Assembly: GCA_016987375.1 (NCBI GenBank) | Contig: PJRA01000443.1 | Span: 930,910 to 981,233 of the forward strand | DNA: 50,324 nt | Direction of reading: 5' to 3' | From: Brachionus koreanus | Lineage: Eukaryota > Rotifera > Eurotatoria > Ploima > Brachionidae | Shown: positions 23,195 to 33,425 of the stretch, piece after piece | Numbering within the stretch: the first letter of the stretch is position 1 | How the letters are laid out: each line of letters starts with the position of its first letter | Program-made: the position numbers and the translations under genes | Notes under the pieces: model-generated | Told to the model about the DNA's origin: nothing | Database searches by the model: none | What the model saw: only the letters and a program-made list of their open reading frames with translations

Positions 23195-23471
23195 AATCAA
23201 TTACAACAGAGGATCGAGGGTTCAAAACTCACTGAGGGTGGAAAAATCTTCAAAATATCTCTGCAATACGGGGCGCATGTTTAAACCCCTTTCATCAAAA
23301 AATGGGGGACCGTTTTCGACTGCGTAAAATTTTCAATGTAGATTATCAACTCGATGCAGTAGCCTCTGTGTCAGATCGAAGCTGTTGCTCAAAATGGTAC
23401 TTGAAAAGGAAATGAGCTCTTCCCCATTATCCACTAGGATAGAACAGGGTCAAAAAAAAATCAATTACAAC
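23195..23471 (+). mobile_element. Retroposed SINE-like element with 13-bp target-site duplication
   Basis: AATCAATTACAAC occurs at 23195-23207 and at 23459-23471. The 251 bp between starts AGAGGATCGAGGGTTCAAAA and ends in an A run after GAACAGGGTC. The GGGTTCAAAACTC near its 5' end resembles a tRNA T-arm/B box, suggesting a 5'-truncated tRNA-derived SINE. It is richer in G+C than its surroundings. Duplication plus A tail is the signature of LINE-driven insertion. Confidence 0.65.
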
Positions 23472-24185
23472 TTAAATTTAATTATATTGAAAATTATTCA
23501 AGATATTTTTCTTAATTAACTTTATTTTCAAAGAAATTAATATTGGCTTGACAACTGGTCTCAATTATGTTAAACCACCACCAGCAGCCATAAATAAAAA
23601 CAGCAATAGTTTAATTTGTTGCCTTTTTTCTGGCCAAAAGTTGGTGTTTTATCCGACGAATATCTGAACGACCTGTATAGAACCAATATCCTTTTTTGCA
23701 TAAAATTTAGGATACAGCAAAAATTTTAGGCATGCACAAATATGCAAAAAGCTTAGCATGCTTAGCTACACATGAGTATGTCTTTGTCTTAAAATTTTTA
23801 GTTATAAAGATTTTTAAAAATAATTTGATGTCTTCTATAATTTTTAGAAAATCAATTTTCCACTCTGTTCAGAAAGGACGCGTCCTTTCTTTTCTCTATA
23901 ATTTTCACTCTCAATTGTGTATTTATAAAAATCGACTTTCAAAAAAGTTTTAGAATTTTAGCCTATCTAGTTTTTTGTAAAAAGACCTAGATGAAAAAAA
24001 ATCAATATAACCGACAAACAAAAAGGTAATATCTTTACTTTTTATTAAATTTATCGATTTTATTTCACTTAAAAAATTAGTGTGTGAAAACAAATAACAT
24101 TCTTAGTATTATTCACAACTATATTTCACAACTATATTTATAAAATACTTTTTTTTTTTACAATGGTTGTACTGGAGAAAAAATC
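23472..24185. other. Non-coding, with a 20-bp perfect palindrome at 23871-23890
   Basis: Mostly featureless. The palindrome is centred on ACGCGT with arms AGAAAGGACG and CGTCCTTTCT. On the minus strand near 23600-23690 there is a short frame (KGYWFYTGRSDIRRIKHQLL) that looks protein-like but is too short to name. Confidence 0.4.
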
Positions 24186-24994
24186 NNNNNNNNNNNNNNN
24201 NNNNNNNNNNNNNNNNNNNNNNNNNNNNNNNNNNNNNNNNNNNNNNNNNNNNNNNNNNNNNNNNNNNNNNNNNNNNNNNNNNNNNNNNNNNNNNNNNNNN
24301 NNNNNNNNNNNNNNNNNNNNNNNNNNNNNNNNNNNNNNNNNNNNNNNNNNNNNNNNNNNNNNNNNNNNNNNNNNNNNNNNNNNNNNNNNNNNNNNNNNNN
24401 NNNNNNNNNNNNNNNNNNNNNNNNNNNNNNNNNNNNNNNNNNNNNNNNNNNNNNNNNNNNNNNNNNNNNNNNNNNNNNNNNNNNNNNNNNNNNNNNNNNN
24501 NNNNNNNNNNNNNNNNNNNNNNNNNNNNNNNNNNNNNNNNNNNNNNNNNNNNNNNNNNNNNNNNNNNNNNNNNNNNNNNNNNNNNNNNNNNNNNNNNNNN
24601 NNNNNNNNNNNNNNNNNNNNNNNNNNNNNNNNNNNNNNNNNNNNNNNNNNNNNNNNNNNNNNNNNNNNNNNNNNNNNNNNNNNNNNNNNNNNNNNNNNNN
24701 NNNNNNNNNNNNNNNNNNNNNNNNNNNNNNNNNNNNNNNNNNNNNNNNNNNNNNNNNNNNNNNNNNNNNNNNNNNNNNNNNNNNNNNNNNNNNNNNNNNN
24801 NNNNNNNNNNNNNNNNNNNNNNNNNNNNNNNNNNNNNNNNNNNNNNNNNNNNNNNNNNNNNNNNNNNNNNNNNNNNNNNNNNNNNNNNNNNNNNNNNNNN
24901 NNNNNNNNNNNNNNNNNNNNNNNNNNNNNNNNNNNNNNNNNNNNNNNNNNNNNNNNNNNNNNNNNNNNNNNNNNNNNNNNNNNNNNNNNNNNNN
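24186..24994. other. Assembly gap (809 N)
   Basis: A run of N. Open frames crossing it are artefacts. It lies inside the loop of the inverted duplication, so order and orientation of the two sides are not proven by this sequence alone. Confidence 0.99.
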
Positions 24995-25659
24995 TTGCTT
25001 TTGACTTTTAAAGTATAGTTATAAGACTTTTTAACTTTTTGTTCTGTTCTATTGTACTAAATTTCACAAAACCGATTTAATATCATCAATTAATCTGTCT
25101 AATCTTTAGATCAAAGTCTTTTAAAAAAACTGATGGGTCAAAATAGAATGAGGTTTTACAGTTTATACAGTTTCTTAAAAAAGACAATTTTAATATAAAA
25201 TAGAAAACTTATTCATTTATAGTTTTTTTTAGATACTAACTAAGAATTTTTCTTTTAAAATTAAGATTCCAAAAAAATACCACAAGTTAAAATTTAATGG
25301 TGATTAATCTTTTAATATTCGATTTAGTTAAAATTTGTTTTACTTAACTTAATTATTATTTTCAATAAAATAAATAAATCTTATTTTAAAACTTTTTTAA
25401 CTGTGCTAAAAAGTTTCAATTTTAAAAAGAATTATAAAAGAACCTTTAAGTCATAAAAATTTTATTATTTAAAAAAAAAATTTGCACTAAAATTCTAAAA
25501 AATTTTTTTATTAATTTTGAAAATTAGAAAAAAATAAAAAACAAAACTTTCGCGTCTAAAATTTGCAATAATTTAGACTAAAATAATTAGCAAATTAATT
25601 GTAAATTGATTTCATACAAAATTTTGTTTTTTTATTAAAAAAATAAATAAATCAAGTAT
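24995..25659. other. Non-coding, 3' of the exchanger
   Basis: AT-rich with no recognisable frame. The TTTATT near 25630 is a possible minus-strand poly(A) signal for the exchanger. Confidence 0.4.
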
Positions 25660-26882
25660 CTAGCATTTTCTGATTAGAAAATTTAAAAAATCATAGTTAA
25701 CATAATTGAGTTCAATGAGAAGAATAAAAACCGAGTAGGAAAGCCAAATTAAAAGGCTAAAAAAGCCAAATATTTTACTAAATCTCCAATTGAATAGTGC
25801 TAGAAAAATTAAATAAACAAAAAACACACAAAGTAAAGCAGCTAAAATGATGCCAATATTTTTACTATAAATTTGAGTAAAAAATCTAGGAGAAACAAAC
25901 ATTGATTTTAGAAAGTAAGGCAAGCCGATTCCGATCGTGACGCCGAATATATTGTTCGCAATACAATTAGACAAAGCCGCATTAAGCCTTTGAGCTGTGT
26001 GCTTCTTGGACAGTATTCGCTTCACTTCTCTTTTGCACATTGAAATGGCAGCCAAAGTCTCGTCTATACTCGAGGCTACGGACAAGAACGAAAAACCAAC
26101 CATATTTTCGGGCAAGCCCAAGGTTATACATATTTTAACTAGAATAAACAACAAAAAATATGAACAAAGTCCTATTTGAAACAAACTAGTCAGAATAGTA
26201 ATAGACAAAAATTTGTTTTTTTTATCTTCAAAGCGACGAAAGTCTACTATTGTAAAATGAGCAAATAATCTTGCTGGGAAAACAAATAGTAGTTTAAATT
26301 TGGTTGAAAAATTTAAAGGTTTTAATTGTTTATATGGCTGAAATACATCATAAGGCTCATTGTAATCATTGCTCAAATGATCTATGTTTAGATCTATAAC
26401 TTTATTTCGATTGATTACTCTGAACATTTCATTTGTTTTTGCAACTGCTTCCACATCTAGCTCGCTAGCATCATCATAAAATGAAACTTTGAGGTTTTTT
26501 TTTCGCCTACGAGTTGAAAAATATTTTTCATAACAATTGTGAAAAATTTTTTTTATGTTTGTGTCAAATATGTTAAGAAGTATGAATACTCCATAGATAG
26601 CTATGCAGGTCAAACTTTCATACCAGTAAAGTCCAGTCATATTGTTTTTGTACAAAACAACAAGAATGAATGTTAAATTTGTTGTATAAAATAGAAAATC
26701 TCTCAATACACGAAGACGTTTAAGCTTTGTTGGTATGTTGTATACACAAAAGCAGCATAGACTGCTAATTACGAATAGATTGTAGGAAGCTGCGCCAATT
26801 ATCGAGTTCAATGCAATGTCATTTCTGGCAAAAAATACGCCCATTAGTGATATAAACAATTCAGTACTTGATGAAGCACCAG
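25660..26882 (-). CDS. Na+/Ca2+(K+) exchanger-like protein (SLC24/NCKX type), C-terminal exon only
   Basis: One long exon with acceptor AG at 26883-26884. The reading enters in phase (leftover G + CT) as AGASSSTELFISLMGVFFAR, which is the second half of the alpha-1 repeat (family form AGSSAPELxxSLIGVF). It then has several membrane helices and a large cytoplasmic loop of about 90 residues. The alpha-2 repeat reads GFSFLSVASSIDETLAAIS, then NCIANNIFGVTIGIGLPYFL, then further helices to the stop, for a total of about 407 aa here. The family exchanges Na+ for Ca2+, often with K+, across membranes. Acidic alpha-repeat residues are kept, but as STE and IDE rather than APE and IPD/IGD. About ten extra residues sit in alpha-2. 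I could not find the N-terminal exons upstream (26883-30742), so the gene may be incomplete. Confidence 0.75.
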
Positions 26883-27289
26883 CTTATAGTCAAATTAAAA
26901 AAAAAATTTTAGTAAAATTTAAATTTGAATTTAAATTCAAAAAAATTATTTGAGTTAAAATGCTTTTTTATTGAATCATAGATCTAGAACAGAACAAAAT
27001 GCTAAAAATTCTAATAACTTTTCTTTTAAAAGAAAAGCAACATGGTGCAACATTCAAAGTTGCACTATTATCAACAGTCTGGTGAAACTCTGCAAATTTA
27101 GCATGATTAAAATTTGAACAAATTTGCCCATAGTGTATTTTGCGGAAACTTTGCACATCATTAGCAGACTTTGATTTTTGATGCAAATAAGAATGTTGCA
27201 CTTAAAGAAATAATTAAAAACCTTCAAAAAAACAGCTAAAAGTTTTTCAGGATTAATTTTTTTCTAATTTTTATTTTGTACCAAATTTC
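26883..27289. other. Upstream of the exchanger exon, nothing certain
   Basis: If the exchanger is intact, an intron starts here. A GTG-initiated minus-strand frame at 26968-27201 has no family resemblance. Confidence 0.35.
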
Positions 27290-28545
27290 ACAAAATCTTT
27301 TTTTTTTAAAAGAATGGATATTTTTGATTTTGGCATCTTTGTAATTCTTTGTAAAACTTTATATCATTATCAAAGTTGTTCAAAAGTCATAAAGTCAAAG
27401 TCAAGTCAGATAACTTGACTTGAAAATGTTTTTTCAAAAAAAAGTCTTTTGACTTGACTTTTAAAAGACTTTAAAACGAATTTTTTATTAAAGTTTTCCA
27501 CAAGATAAAACTTAAATAAAGGAAAAAAAATTCTTTAATTATATCGAATAATTTAATCTTATTAATTTTGACATTTAATTTTTAAATTAAAATTTCAACT
27601 CAAAACAGACTTTTTTTTTTGACTTTTGCACTAGTCTGATCATTATCATTGTTAAAATAAACAGAAATAGATAAAATTGAATACTCTTCAAATGATATGT
27701 CTTATATTTAATTCTAAAAAATTTTATAAAATAAAAACTTTAATTGAAAATTTTAAAATTTTGGTAGTGTTACGTCTCTAAAGGGTAAAAAGGCTCATCA
27801 ACACAAACAGCGGTTACTCGTGAAATATTTCTAATGGAAAGTGAAAATTGTTTATAAAGTATGAATGGTACAATATAGGTTTAAAGAATCTATATTAGTA
27901 GTGATATGAGCCTTTAGAGGAAGAAAGAATTAGGTTGACCAGCCATTCTAGATCAGAATGCCCTGCGTTCGCCTTTTGAGAGGAACACCAAGCTTAGTTA
28001 CATCACAATCGACCATATCTTGTCATCTAAATTTGATTAACAAAGCTAACAGACGTTGACGAATTGTTCTTCATGATTTGACCAAGAAAATATACTTTGA
28101 TAAAAATGTGAAAAGATGATGATGCTGTTTGTTTAGTTGATTTTAACAGAGGAGTTATACAGTTTGGGTTTAAACCCCGGAAGTTTAGAATGGATCTTAG
28201 TACTTCCTTTCAGCCGCATGAAAAAAAACATGGCTTTTAGTAATTTAGAAAATAAAAGTGAAAAGGCATAAATAAGGAATATATTTGTCTAGAAGTTTTG
28301 AGAATCGCAGGACTAGCATTTCGATAATCACATCATGGTGAATTTGTTTCGAAATGCAGAAATTTATTTTGAAAAGTCAGAACGAATGTATGCTTCACTT
28401 CAAGAAAGCTATGCTTCTTTGGTCAATCAAAAGCTAGGTTTGTTAACTATCGGCCTCATAAGAAATCTAGAAAGAAAAATGCCAAGAATAGAAGAATTTG
28501 AAGGCATCGAACTCACAGCACTCACGAGAAAAAAGTTGTTCTAAT
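27290..28545 (+). repeat. Dispersed repeat R1, copy C (longest), with internal insertion
   Basis: Contains the R1 start, the middle (GATATGAGCCTTTAGAGGAA and the AGACGTTG stretch, shared with copy A) and the end (shared with copy B). Between about 27366 and 27690 it is interrupted by an AT-rich insertion bearing direct and inverted AAGTCAAGTC/GACTTGACTT motifs. A 69-codon frame at 28335-28544 (start MVNLFRNAEIYFEKSERMYA) may be a remnant of an R1-encoded protein, since copy B shows the same stretch in broken form. Confidence 0.65.
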
Positions 28546-30742
28546 GGAACTGATATCACAAGATTACAAAAAAACTCTAATGATAAAAAATTGGATTTTT
28601 TTTTGTATTTTTTTCTAAAACTCTAGAAGCTAAATATTTTTTCAGTGTTTTTTTTTTTCAATATTTTCAAAAGCCCTTTACTTTTAATCGTTTTGAAAAT
28701 TCACAAATAAAATATTAGTTAAAAAAAAAACAGTTTTTTTTCTCAAATATTTGTAACATGCCTTTTTTTATTTTGAATGTCAACATCACTAACATTCTTA
28801 AAATTTAAATGTTAAGAATTCTATCATTTTTTTTAAATTTAGAATGCGACTTAATGAATAGCAGAAACTATTTTTGGTATTTTTTTTTAGAAAATAAACT
28901 TGAAATTTACTTATTTTTCAAAAAATTATAGCTTTAAGAGCCTATATAAGATGACCATTTTAAAAAGCGTGTATACACTAGTTTCGCTTCATTTTTATAA
29001 TTTTTTTTTCAAATAATAAGAATTTTGCTTAATTAACAAATTTTAACAGTAAAAAATAAAATTAAAAAAAAAATTGATCAATTTAACTATTTTTTTTTTC
29101 ACTCTAAAATAAAAGAATAAATTTATTTTGAATAAAATTTTTAAAACATTGAGACTATTATTTAGAAATGCGCCAAAATAATTTAATTTTTTTAACACAA
29201 AACTGTAAATAAATTCAATTTTTTTCTTATTTTATAATTTGAAAATCAATTTTTATTCTAGTTAAATCAGTTGTTGAGTCAATGATTAAAAAATTACCCA
29301 ATATTGTTGATCCGGCAACTTTAGGCGATATTTTTAGCTTTTCGAAAGATAGATACTCAATAGAAGGCATGAAATAAGCGTTGCAAACATGGTCAGCCAA
29401 GACTAAAAAAAATTTATTAGCTGCATTTAAATTTTCTGCAATTAATTCCTACTTAGAATATAGATTAAAGCAATCACATAAAAAACAAATGTGCCAGCAT
29501 CTAGTTGTTCTTCTAGCGCTATATATTGAATTGGAAACAGAGGTTTGGGCTTTTCAATTAGACATTTTGCTTGCTTGATTGTAAAGGTAATTAAAGCAGT
29601 CGAAGATCCGTTCATTTCAACTAAAATTTATTGTTCATAATTTGACTTTGGAAAAAAAATTTTAGTCCTAACAGTCGAAATGAAAAAATTTCCGCTCACG
29701 GAAATTAAAATTTGATAAAAAAAATTTAATAAATATTAAGAATGCTTTTAAAATAATGGAGCCGAGCTATTTATAATACCTTTTATTGTTGCGTTTAGAC
29801 CAATACAAGGTCACTAGACTAGAAAAAGAATTTGAGATTTTTTTCGCATTATTTTCTTTAAGAAACTTAAAGAAAAACAAATGAGTTTTTTGTTTACACA
29901 ATATTATTTTCTTATTTTTAGATGTGTGTTGATTTAGTGAGTTTTAATTGCTAATATTGAAGGAAAATCGACTTCTAAAATGATTTATTAATTGCAAATA
30001 AACTTTTAATTTTGCTAATAATCGAAATAAGTTGAATAATAATGCAAAAATTTTATTTATTTCTATTTGATTTTGATAAATGAATTTTCTTTTTCTCTAG
30101 TTGAAGAAAATTTTCCTATTATTTTCAAGTTAAAATAAATAATGAATAAATTTAAACTCAAAACATTTTTAAATTAAATTTACAATTATCAGCAAAGCAC
30201 TAAAAAAAAAAGAATAAAAAAGTGAAGTGAAATATTCGGTCTTGTATGGCTGTCTTTTCCTATTAGTCTATTTGTTTAAAAACTATCACAGTAATTGTTC
30301 TCTTCTTGAAAAACAAATTGAAGCTTATTACGACAACTTTAATTAATTGAAGCAAAAGCTTTTATTATATTAAAAAAATAAAAATTTTACTATAATTGCA
30401 GTCAGAATTGGTATTAAAAATATGCAAGTAATTAGCACCAAAGAATAGTTCTTTTTGAAAGGGAATTTTTTTGATATTTAATAATAGATACTAATAATAA
30501 TATAAAGCTAATTCTAGAAATTTTTTAAATGAAATTAAATAAGTATTACAGAATATTTAGAAATTATTTTCAAATTATTTTAAATTTAAAAAAAGATAAC
30601 TAATATATTTGGAACAAAGAATGAAAATAAAGATTCGTTATTTGAAAAGAAATTTAATTTTTTTAAATTTATTTTTTAAAATGATAAAAAAGCTGGGTTA
30701 AATTAAATTTATTCATTTAAAAAAATATTTCTAGAATTGTTT
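28546..30742. other. Non-coding, with a possible broken exon at 29262-29579
   Basis: AT-rich. After an acceptor-like TTCTAG at 29256-29261 the plus strand reads SVVESMIKKLPNIVDPATLG, then IFSFSKDRYSIEGMK and a TAA. The same frame then continues for about 68 more codons (TWSAKTKKNLLAAFKFSAIN...) before the next stop. It could be a last exon ending at the TAA, or a pseudogene with one stop. The family is not recognised. Confidence 0.3.
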
Positions 30743-30819
30743 TAATCCGGGCTTGCATCTTGATTTAAGAAAATTTTGTTTTTGCTATCAAAGAGAAAAA
30801 AAAATTAAAAAATTTTAAA
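30743..30819 (+). pseudogene. Orphan 3' tail of the DUF229 gene
   Basis: About 25 codons plus stop, matching the DUF229 C-terminus with one L-to-H change. Homology stops abruptly upstream, where the frame no longer resembles DUF229. It is a by-product of the segmental duplication and has no start or catalytic part. Confidence 0.85.
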
Positions 30820-31603
30820 AATTCTATTTAATTTATCTTTTTTTTTTTGAATAAAAAAATAATAAAAGACCTCTAAAATAAATTTTGTTTTAAAAAATTT
30901 AAATTGTAAAAAAGTTTCGACTTTAAATTACATGAAATTAAATAATTTTGATGTTTTTATAAATAAGAAAAAGCTGGACTAAGATTTTAGTTAATTAATT
31001 TTTTAATTTAATTTAGTAATTTTTCGTTTAGTCATTTTAATCAGAGCAAAGGCGCCAAATATTTAAGCGCTTTAAATTTTTTTATTCTAATTTTTTGAAC
31101 GGAAGAATAATCTATTATTTATTTATTGCCAATTAAACAAAACAAAAAAGTTAAATTAGCTTTAGAGAAAAAAAAAGTTTTAGAAAGGTTTAATTTCTAG
31201 ACCATTTCCTTTTTGATTTATGTAAACTTGAAATTTTGATAAATCAAATTCAAAAAGTAAATGTCTTCTAATTCTGTCTAACTTGTTTCAAACACTTGAT
31301 TTTTTTTTGTTGTTTATTTTAATAAATCACCAAACTCGTGATTTTGTTTGTTTATCTTTTTTAGTTGAAAATAAATCACCTTCTCTTGATATTTACTTGC
31401 AATTTCCTCTTTATTTATCATTCTAATTAATCAATTAACTAATTAGCATGACTTAATCTATTTAGAACTCAATTTATTCAATATTAAATACTCTATAAAT
31501 AGTCCAAATAAACTCATTTGTTCGTTCACTAAGATATATTAAAATTAGAGCATCAATCAATTTAAAATTGAAAACAAATTTTAAAATTTATTAAAAATTA
31601 AAA

Positions 31604-32335
31604 ATGAGCAAAATGAACAAAGTGTGTATTCCGGTCAAAATGGGAAGCAAAAATCTTCAAATCAACTATGAATACTCGTTGAACAATTTTTATTTGAATA
31701 GCTCGGATTTGATTGAAATTGTTCTCAAAAAATTGTTTTCAAAAAATACCAAATTAAACGAACTGAAAAAAACGTATTGTTTGTATGAAAATGATTTTGG
31801 TGTCGAAAGATTGGTAGGCAAACAAGAGAATATTTTGAATTTGATTTCAAATAATCAAATTAAAACAAATTCAAATGATTACAAATTTACAATTCGAAAG
31901 AGAGGCCAAATGAGAAGTCGAAATGGGCCAATTTTGAATAAGAAAAAATGCTTTGCTAAATTAAATGGTAAAAAAATAGAACAAAATGAAGAGAATGTTT
32001 CAGTAGTTAGTAAATTAAATGATGCAATAATAATGGATGAAGAGCATGAAGTTAAAAATTTTTACTTGAATGAAATATTTCAAAATGAGATTATTTTAAA
32101 TGATCAAATTAGCAGACTGGATTCATTAGATAGAAAAATTGGACAAGAAAAAAAAAGTTCAAATAAAATAAATCACAATTTATTTCAATCAATTTATGAC
32201 AAATTGAGACATAGTCACAAAAATACACACAAAATGAATGAATCCTCAGCTTATTTGATAGATTCAGCTGGCGAATGTTCAAGTACTTCGTCAAGTCGTT
32301 GCTCAAGTTCATCTAATTTAGACACATTAATTTAA
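31604..32335 (+). CDS. Ras-association (RASSF7-10-like) domain protein, right copy
   Basis: Second copy of the 243-aa single-exon gene, intact from MSKMNKVCIPVKMGSK to the serine-rich tail CSSTSSSRCSSSSN. Changes from the left copy are F26L, I63N, K84N, K85Q, R93K, L94F, M155L and K156N. The last 87 residues are identical. No stop or frameshift separates the two, so both may be expressed, each with its own copy of the upstream region (30820-31603 here). As in the left copy, the RA-domain call rests on the TYCLYENDFGVERLVG and KQENILNLI motifs and is tentative. Function and GTPase partner are unknown. Confidence 0.6.
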   Translation: MSKMNKVCIPVKMGSKNLQINYEYSLNNFYLNSSDLIEIVLKKLFSKNTKLNELKKTYCLYENDFGVERLVGKQENILNLISNNQIKTNSNDYKFTIRKRGQMRSRNGPILNKKKCFAKLNGKKIEQNEENVSVVSKLNDAIIMDEEHEVKNFYLNEIFQNEIILNDQISRLDSLDRKIGQEKKSSNKINHNLFQSIYDKLRHSHKNTHKMNESSAYLIDSAGECSSTSSSRCSSSSNLDTLI

Positions 32336-32579
32336 AATTGTACATTTTATCATTTTATTTACCGTAAAATTTTTTATATTTATTTATCAAATTTATTTTA
32401 ATTTCAAATATTTTTTTCTAATAAAATTTATTACCAAAATAAATTTATCTTATTTTATTTTTTAGGATAATTAAATACCATATTATGATGAGTTAATAAT
32501 AGACTCTTAAGTCCATAATTTACCTGAATATCTTTAGACTCTGAACCAGCTACTACTGACTCTTAGATATTGACACAGA

Positions 32580-32740
32580 AGTGCTCTGCCAAAAAGAAAT
32601 TGAAGCTGCTGCTTTTAAGGGTCTGAGGAACAAGGTATTGACGAAGTCATATCAGAAATGTTGAAAGCAGGTGAAAGGATCACAATAAGGATATTGCAAG
32701 ATTTCTTCTGCAAGTTGAGTGAGCATAATTACAACAGCGA
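32580..32740 (+). mobile_element. Reverse-transcriptase fragment in the right arm
   Basis: Same fragment as in the left arm: GIDEVISEMLKAGERITIR after a frame shift from KEIEAAAFKGLRNK. Dead non-LTR retrotransposon piece copied with the arm. Confidence 0.6.
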
Positions 32741-33352
32741 CTCTAGACAAATTAATTGTCTATGATTTCACAGTACAATACTATGATCTGATATGTTTGG
32801 TGTTAAGTATTAGATAAGCGCTCTCATTATTTTTGTTATTTTTTTTTATTAAAAATATAGTGAAGACTAAAATTTATTAATTACTCTTGATTATTCTTTT
32901 TTGTTATTATTCTCTTTATTTTTTCTTTTTTTGTTTAGGCTAGAAGTGGCCATTTTTAATAAAGTTATCATTTAAACTTATATTCTTTATTATTTGTGCT
33001 ATAACCACGAGCTACTAAATCCTAATCCTTGTATCTTAACTTCATTGACTTCAAGAAACATTCTTATAGCATACACAGAGAAACCTTGTTAGTCAAATTA
33101 AGACACTGGATTAAACTCTTCTACGATAAATTAGATAAATTAGGGTATATTAAATTATTTTAATAATTTTGAATCCTTAGGCTTAGAGTGCGTCTTGGCC
33201 TATTATGAAAACAAAAAATTTATAAAATATTTTTAAAATAAAAACTAAATTAAAAATGAATTGATTTTTTTCGAATTTTTTATTTTATGTTATAAATTTT
33301 TGAATTTAAAATAATTAAATAAATAATTTATTTTATTTGCGTTTAAGTGTAG

Positions 33353-33425
33353 GCCCGGTTAGCTCAGTCGGTAGAGCATGAGACTTTTAATCTCAAGGCC
33401 AAGAGTTCGAGCCCCTTATCGGGCG
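33353..33425 (+). tRNA. tRNA-Lys(TTT)
   Basis: A 73-nt cloverleaf. The acceptor stem GCCCGGT pairs with ATCGGGC (one G-U), with discriminator G73. The D arm is GCTC/GAGC, and the anticodon arm TGAGA-CTTTTAA-TCTCA carries anticodon TTT. There is no intron and no encoded CCA. The A box is TAGCTCAGTCGG. TTTTT at 33427-33431 is a pol III terminator. The T stem AAGAG/CCCTT has an A-C mismatch at 52-62, and the B box is slightly off consensus, so reduced activity is possible. Confidence 0.88.

Larger units (their letters stand above)
30743..33026. repeat. Right arm of the 2.28-kb inverted duplication
   Basis: Reverse-complement match to 16458-18742. It begins with a copy of the last 24 codons or so of the DUF229 gene (NPGLHLDLRKFCFCYQ, then REKKIKKF and stop). 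It continues through the copied 3' UTR and RASSF-like gene and ends at AATCCTAAT. Because the full DUF229 gene abuts only the left arm, the right arm is the likelier derived copy. Confidence 0.9.

Noticed and set aside
23600..23690. Minus-strand frame KGYWFYTGRSDIRRIKHQLL
   Set aside because: Protein-like but only about 30 codons, with no splice context or family I can name; not enough for a feature.
24163..25018. Two long plus-strand frames of about 283 codons
   Set aside because: They are open only because they cross the run of N; almost all residues are undetermined.
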